Below are positions 59,936 to 64,000 of a stretch of DNA of 64,000 nucleotides, piece after piece. The position numbers and the translations under genes are program-made. This DNA is from Paenalcaligenes sp052103955 (lineage in GTDB: Bacteria; Pseudomonadota; Gammaproteobacteria; Burkholderiales; Burkholderiaceae_B), in the NCBI GenBank assembly GCA_052103955.1, contig JBQELO010000004.1, positions 62,001 through 126,000 of the forward strand, read 5' to 3'. Every line of letters starts with the position of its first letter. Within the stretch, counting starts at the first letter, position 1. The notes under the pieces are model-generated. The model saw only the letters and a list, made by a program, of their open reading frames with translations, was not told the DNA's origin and did not search any database.

Positions 59936-62900
59936 ATGCCAAAGCGTACAGACATAAAAAGTATTCTTATCATTGGTGCCGGCCCAATCATTATTGGTCA
60001 GGCGTGTGAGTTCGACTATTCGGGTGCGCAAGCGTGTAAAGCGCTGAAAGCCGAAGGTTACCGCACGATTCTGGTCAACAGTAATCCGGCCACCATCATG
60101 ACTGACCCTGCTACTGCAGACGTCACCTACATTGAACCTATCACGTGTGAAGCGGTAGAGAAAATCATCGAGCGCGAGCGCCCTGATGCTTTGCTGCCTA
60201 CCATGGGTGGTCAAACTGCCTTGAACTGCGCACTGGAATTGGCCGATCGCGGTATCTTGGAAAAGTACAACGTTGAAATGATCGGTGCCAACGCGGCAGC
60301 GATTGATAAAGCAGAAGATCGCAAGAAGTTCAAAGAAGCGATGACGTCCATTGGTTTGGAATCTGCAAAATCCGGCGTTGCGCACTCCATGGATGAAGCG
60401 TGGGACGTACAGCGTCAAATCGCGGTTGAAGTGGGTACATCCGGCTTCCCCGTGGTGATTCGTCCTAGCTTTACGCTGGGCGGCACGGGCGGTGGTATTG
60501 CTTACAACCCAGAAGAGTTTGAAACCATTTGCCGTCGCGGCTTGGAAGCTTCTCCAACTAAAGAGTTGTTGATTGAAGAGTCCTTGCTGGGCTGGAAAGA
60601 GTTTGAAATGGAAGTGGTGCGTGATAAAGCAGACAACTGCATTATCGTGTGTTCCATCGAAAACTTGGACCCAATGGGTGTGCACACAGGTGACTCCATC
60701 ACTGTTGCGCCAGCCCAAACCATGACTGACCGTGAATACCAATTGATGCGTAATGCATCCATTGCTGTATTGCGTGAAATCGGTGTAGAAACAGGTGGTT
60801 CCAACGTACAGTTTGCGGTGTGTCCTAATACCGGTCGTATGATCGTTATTGAGATGAACCCACGTGTGTCCCGTTCTTCTGCCTTGGCTTCCAAAGCAAC
60901 GGGTTTCCCTATCGCTAAAATTGCAGCACGTTTGGCCGTGGGTTACACATTGGATGAGCTGAAAAACGAAATCACCGGTGGTTTGACGCCGGCATCGTTC
61001 GAGCCAACCATCGACTACGTGGTCACTAAAGTTCCTCGTTTTGCTTTCGAAAAATTCCCACAAGCTGATTCTCGTCTGACTACTCAGATGAAATCCGTAG
61101 GGGAAGTGATGGCAATGGGTCGTACCTTCCAAGAGTCTTTCCAAAAAGCCCTGCGCGGTTTGGAAGTGGGTGTGGATGGTCTGAACCAAATGACTACCGA
61201 TCGCGAAAAACTGCAGATCGAGTTGGGTGAGCCTGGTCCTGAGCGTATTTGGTACGTGGGCGATGCATTTGCCCAAGGTTGGAGCCTGGAAGAAGTACAC
61301 AACATCACCAAGATCGACCCATGGTTCTTGGCGCAAATTAAAGATATCGTGGATATCGAGTTGGCGCTGGAACAAAAAACATTGGCCGATTTGGATAGAG
61401 ACACACTGTTCGGCTTAAAACGTCGTGGTTTCTCGGACCGTCGTTTGGCATTCTTGTTGGACACAGCCGAATCTGAAGTACGTAAAACACGTCATCAGTT
61501 GAATGTGCGCCCTGTGTACAAACGTGTAGATACCTGCGCGGCAGAGTTCTCCACCAACACGGCGTACATGTACTCTACGTATGAAGAAGAGTGCGAGTCC
61601 CAGCCTACAGACCGCAAGAAAATTATTGTTCTGGGCGGTGGCCCTAACCGTATTGGTCAAGGTATCGAGTTTGACTACTGCTGCGTGCACGCTGCGATGG
61701 CGTTGCGTGAGCAGGGTTACGAAACCATCATGATCAACTGCAACCCGGAAACAGTGTCTACAGACTTCGACACGTCGGATCGTCTGTATTTCGAACCACT
61801 GACTCTGGAAGATGTACTGGAAATCGTACACATCGAGAAACCTGTAGGTACTATCGTTCAGTACGGTGGTCAAACACCATTGAAATTGGCGCGTGCCTTG
61901 GAAGCTAACGGTGTACCTATTATTGGTACTAGCCCAGAGTCCATCGACATCGCTGAAGACCGTGAGCGTTTCCAAAAACTGTTGACCAAACTGGGTCTGC
62001 GTCAGCCACCAAACCGTACTGCTCGTACAGAAAGCGAAGCGATTGCGATGGCGGGTGAAATTGGTTACCCACTGGTAGTACGTCCTAGCTACGTGCTGGG
62101 TGGCCGTGCGATGGAAATCGTACACGAGCAAAACGACCTAGAGCGCTACATGCGTGAAGCGGTCAAAGTGTCTAACGACTCTCCAGTGCTGTTGGATCAC
62201 TTCCTGAACAACGCTACTGAAGTAGACGTAGATTGCTTGTGTGACGGCGTAGACGTGTTTGTTGGCGGTGTTATGGAGCACATCGAGCAAGCGGGTGTTC
62301 ACTCTGGTGACTCCGCATGCAGTCTGCCTCCTTACTCCTTGTCTAACGAAATCGTTGAAGAAATTCGTAGACAAACAGCGTTGATGGCTAAAGCCCTGAA
62401 CGTGAAAGGCCTGATGAACGTACAGTTCGCTATCCAAGATGGTGACGTGTATGTGCTGGAAGTAAACCCACGTGCGTCGCGTACAGTGCCGTTTGTGTCC
62501 AAAGCTACAGGTTTGCAGTTGGCCAAACTGGCTGCACGCGTGATGGCTGGCGAAATGCTGAAAGACTTGTGTTTGGATGCGCCGGCTAAAGACGGTTACT
62601 TTGCCGTGAAAGAAGCGGTGTTCCCATTCGTGAAATTCCCTGGCGTAGACACCATTCTGGGACCAGAAATGAAGTCTACCGGCGAAGTCATGGGTGTAGG
62701 TCGCAGCTTTGCTGAGGCATTTGTGAAATCACAAATGGCTGCTAGCGTAAAACTGCCAGAATCTGGCCAAGTGTTCCTAAGCGTGCGCGATGCGGATAAA
62801 GCTCGTGCCGTAACGGTTGCGCGTGGTTTGATTTCTTTGGGCTTTAGCGTGGTAGCTACACGTGGTACAGCCGCTGCAATCAGCGAAGCAGGTCTGGAAG

Positions 62901-63169
62901 TGAAAGTGGTGAATAAGGTCACGGAAGGTAGACCACACATTGTAGACATGATCAAAAATGGCGAAATCGCTTTGGTCATTAATACAGTGGAAGAGCGCCG
63001 TAACGCGATTGCTGATTCACGTACTATCCGTACGCATGCATTGGCCGCCAACTTGGCGTACTACACCACTATTGCTGGTGCAGTCGCTGCGGTTGAGGGT
63101 TTGCAGTACATGCGTAATGGCGAAGGCCTGCGTGTATATTCCTTGCAGGAAATGCATGGTCTAGCATAG
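59936..63169 (+). CDS. carB: Carbamoyl-phosphate synthase large subunit
   Basis: The 1077-residue synthetase made of two homologous ATP-grasp halves. First half: PKRTDIKSILIIGAGPIIIG, CEFDYSGAQACKALK, VNSNPATIMTDP and RPSFTLGGTGGGIAYN. Second half: VLGGGPNRIGQGIEFDYCC, MINCNPETVSTDFD and RPSYVLGGRAMEIVH. An MGS-like allosteric domain closes the protein (VFLSVRDADKARAVTVARGLISLGFSVVATRGT). Full length. A long open frame on the opposite strand is a shadow. A strong terminator follows 31 bp downstream. Confidence 0.97.
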   Translation: MPKRTDIKSILIIGAGPIIIGQACEFDYSGAQACKALKAEGYRTILVNSNPATIMTDPATADVTYIEPITCEAVEKIIERERPDALLPTMGGQTALNCALELADRGILEKYNVEMIGANAAAIDKAEDRKKFKEAMTSIGLESAKSGVAHSMDEAWDVQRQIAVEVGTSGFPVVIRPSFTLGGTGGGIAYNPEEFETICRRGLEASPTKELLIEESLLGWKEFEMEVVRDKADNCIIVCSIENLDPMGVHTGDSITVAPAQTMTDREYQLMRNASIAVLREIGVETGGSNVQFAVCPNTGRMIVIEMNPRVSRSSALASKATGFPIAKIAARLAVGYTLDELKNEITGGLTPASFEPTIDYVVTKVPRFAFEKFPQADSRLTTQMKSVGEVMAMGRTFQESFQKALRGLEVGVDGLNQMTTDREKLQIELGEPGPERIWYVGDAFAQGWSLEEVHNITKIDPWFLAQIKDIVDIELALEQKTLADLDRDTLFGLKRRGFSDRRLAFLLDTAESEVRKTRHQLNVRPVYKRVDTCAAEFSTNTAYMYSTYEEECESQPTDRKKIIVLGGGPNRIGQGIEFDYCCVHAAMALREQGYETIMINCNPETVSTDFDTSDRLYFEPLTLEDVLEIVHIEKPVGTIVQYGGQTPLKLARALEANGVPIIGTSPESIDIAEDRERFQKLLTKLGLRQPPNRTARTESEAIAMAGEIGYPLVVRPSYVLGGRAMEIVHEQNDLERYMREAVKVSNDSPVLLDHFLNNATEVDVDCLCDGVDVFVGGVMEHIEQAGVHSGDSACSLPPYSLSNEIVEEIRRQTALMAKALNVKGLMNVQFAIQDGDVYVLEVNPRASRTVPFVSKATGLQLAKLAARVMAGEMLKDLCLDAPAKDGYFAVKEAVFPFVKFPGVDTILGPEMKSTGEVMGVGRSFAEAFVKSQMAASVKLPESGQVFLSVRDADKARAVTVARGLISLGFSVVATRGTAAAISEAGLEVKVVNKVTEGRPHIVDMIKNGEIALVINTVEERRNAIADSRTIRTHALAANLAYYTTIAGAVAAVEGLQYMRNGEGLRVYSLQEMHGLA

Positions 63170-63200
63170 GGTAACCTAGCCGTATAAAGTAGTAACAAAA

Positions 63201-63236
63201 CCAGCCAGATCCGTTATGGGTCTGGCTGGGTTTTTT
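63201..63236 (+). terminator. Rho-independent terminator of carAB
   Basis: A 9-bp stem CCAGCCAGA / TCTGGCTGG (63201-63209 with 63221-63229, 11-nt loop) runs into GTTTTTT, 31 bp past the carB stop. Confidence 0.92.
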
Positions 63237-63457
63237 GTGTTACCTTCTCTTTTATATCCCTGTAAACAGGCGTCTAGCGTAGTCAGTAGTCGCGGGATAG
63301 CACGCGTGTGGCCCAGATAAAATATTCATTAATCATAAAATCTGGTTGCAGGAATTAACGATATAGCAGCGACTCAGGGTTATTCTGGATACGATGCTTA
63401 AGTTGTTGTTATATAACGTGTTTGCTGGTGTTTTATAGGGAGTATCAAATATCTTTA

Positions 63458-63487
63458 TTGGACGTAGTGTCCGGCATTCCCTATCTT
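63458..63487 (+). promoter_or_regulatory. Candidate promoter of the binding-protein gene
   Basis: TTGGAC (63458-63463) and TATCTT (63482-63487) with an 18-bp spacer lie about 50 bp before the next start codon. A small inverted repeat GGAC-GTAGT-GTCC overlaps the -35. The rest of the 368-bp gap after carB, apart from its terminator, holds AT-rich sequence without a recognisable gene. Confidence 0.4.
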
Positions 63488-63537
63488 GCTGTCTAACCTA
63501 ACTCTAGGCTAGTTATTTTTACAGGGAGACTACCGCA

Positions 63538-64000
63538 ATGAAGCTACGCTGTAAACCTTTGTTGGCTGCACTGATGCTGGCCGCTGCTGGTCCGGCTTTG
63601 GCAGGAACCGTTACTGTGATTACCTCTTTTCCCAAAGAGCTGACACAAGCCTATAAGTCGGCTTTTGAAAAAGCCAACCCAGATATCAAACTGGAAATTC
63701 TGAATAAAAATACAGTATCTGGCATTGCCTACGTACGTGAAACACCAGAAGGTAAGCGCCCCGAGATTTTCTGGGCCAGTGCACCGGATGCGTTCGAGGT
63801 GTTGTCTCAAGCACAACTGTTGGAAAACGTAGCGGATATCGCTAACCCAGCTGTTCCTGCAACTATTGGTAGCTTCCCCATTAACGATCCTAATGGCATG
63901 TTCTTGGGCCAAGCCTTGGCCGGTTACGGGATCATGTACAACACCCGTTTGGTGAAGGCGAAAAAATTGCCTGAGCCTAAAACATGGGAAGACTTGCTAC
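63538..64000 (+). CDS. ABC transporter periplasmic substrate-binding protein, N-terminal part
   Basis: The gene runs off the end of the window; 154 residues are visible. AGGGAG stands 9 bases before the ATG. A Sec signal ends near GPALA|GTV. The mature start TVTVITSFPKELTQAYKSAF, then PDIKLEILNKNTVSGIAYV, FWASAPDAFEVLSQAQLLE and LAGYGIMYNTRLVKAKKLPEP match the iron/thiamine/phosphonate-type (class 1, FbpA-like) binding-protein fold. The ligand cannot be told from this part. It probably begins an ABC transporter operon downstream. Confidence 0.8.
   Translation, partial: MKLRCKPLLAALMLAAAGPALAGTVTVITSFPKELTQAYKSAFEKANPDIKLEILNKNTVSGIAYVRETPEGKRPEIFWASAPDAFEVLSQAQLLENVADIANPAVPATIGSFPINDPNGMFLGQALAGYGIMYNTRLVKAKKLPEPKTWEDLL

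Noticed and set aside
59885..61375. A 496-codon open frame on the minus strand opposite carA/carB
   Set aside because: It is fully antisense to strongly conserved carB sequence, its product has no recognisable domain and is rich in His, Thr, Gln and Phe as expected of a shadow frame.

Overview
The window reads as a chromosomal segment of a betaproteobacterium of the order Burkholderiales, most like the lower-GC members of the Alcaligenaceae. This rests on gene content and order: lptD-surA-rsmA, glyQ-glyS-gmhB-plsC, pcnB-folK, purM/hda divergent, mutL-miaA, ffs-dnaX-ybaB-recR and carAB. The genus is inference; no rRNA lies in the window. Almost all of it is densely packed housekeeping DNA. No prophage, transposase, CRISPR array or toxin-antitoxin pair was seen.

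Layout. 1-2.4 kb: end of lptD, surA, rsmA (outer-membrane assembly and ribosome maturation). 2.7-9.6 kb, minus strand: a fused SpmA/SpmB membrane protein, then the operon glyQ-glyS-gmhB-plsC-ygjP-gloA. 9.8-11.3 kb: class I fumarase. 11.7-15.0 kb, minus: hda, a HAD-IB phosphatase, pcnB, folK. 15-24.4 kb: purM, miaA, mutL with the endonuclease motif, a DedA protein, an HdeD-like protein, amiC, tsaE and two carriers (BASS and AEC families). 24.5-24.8 kb: a tRNA-Arg(CCU) gene split by a group I intron. 24.9-30.4 kb: a LysR regulator, a large lipoprotein with a degenerate phosphodiesterase-like domain plus a LamG-like domain, a 60-residue lipoprotein, and a Tat-exported phospholipase C. 31-42.2 kb: a type II secretion (T2SS) locus, with gspGHIJKLMNDEF on minus and a short gspC and short prepilin peptidase divergent on plus. 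42.2-44.7 kb: tenA, a VOC protein, ybaK, xerD. 44.9-47.9 kb: modABC with modE convergent. 48-54 kb: an AddB/AddA-like exonuclease-helicase pair. 54.2-57.6 kb: SRP RNA, dnaX, ybaB, recR. 57.6-63.2 kb: transaldolase and carAB. 63.5 kb to the end: the start of a periplasmic binding protein.

How parts fit together. The phospholipase C carries a twin-arginine signal and sits beside a complete T2SS operon. Related enzymes use Tat then T2SS, so it is a likely cargo. MutL keeps the metal-dependent endonuclease motifs, as expected for MutH-independent repair. ModE probably represses modABC at an AT-rich site overlapping the promoter.

Two non-coding signals stand out. The first is the 215-nt group I intron in the anticodon loop of tRNA-Arg(CCU). 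Its P1, P2, P4, P7, P8 and P9 helices can be drawn from the sequence, and it resembles the small IC3 introns of bacterial tRNAs. The second is a family of dispersed intergenic repeats of about 100-300 bp. They are built from two related AT-rich hairpins with a shared GTGTCT loop, set in inverted orientation, and they lie mostly between convergent genes. They look like a REPIN or MITE-type element and no mobilising enzyme is present in the window.
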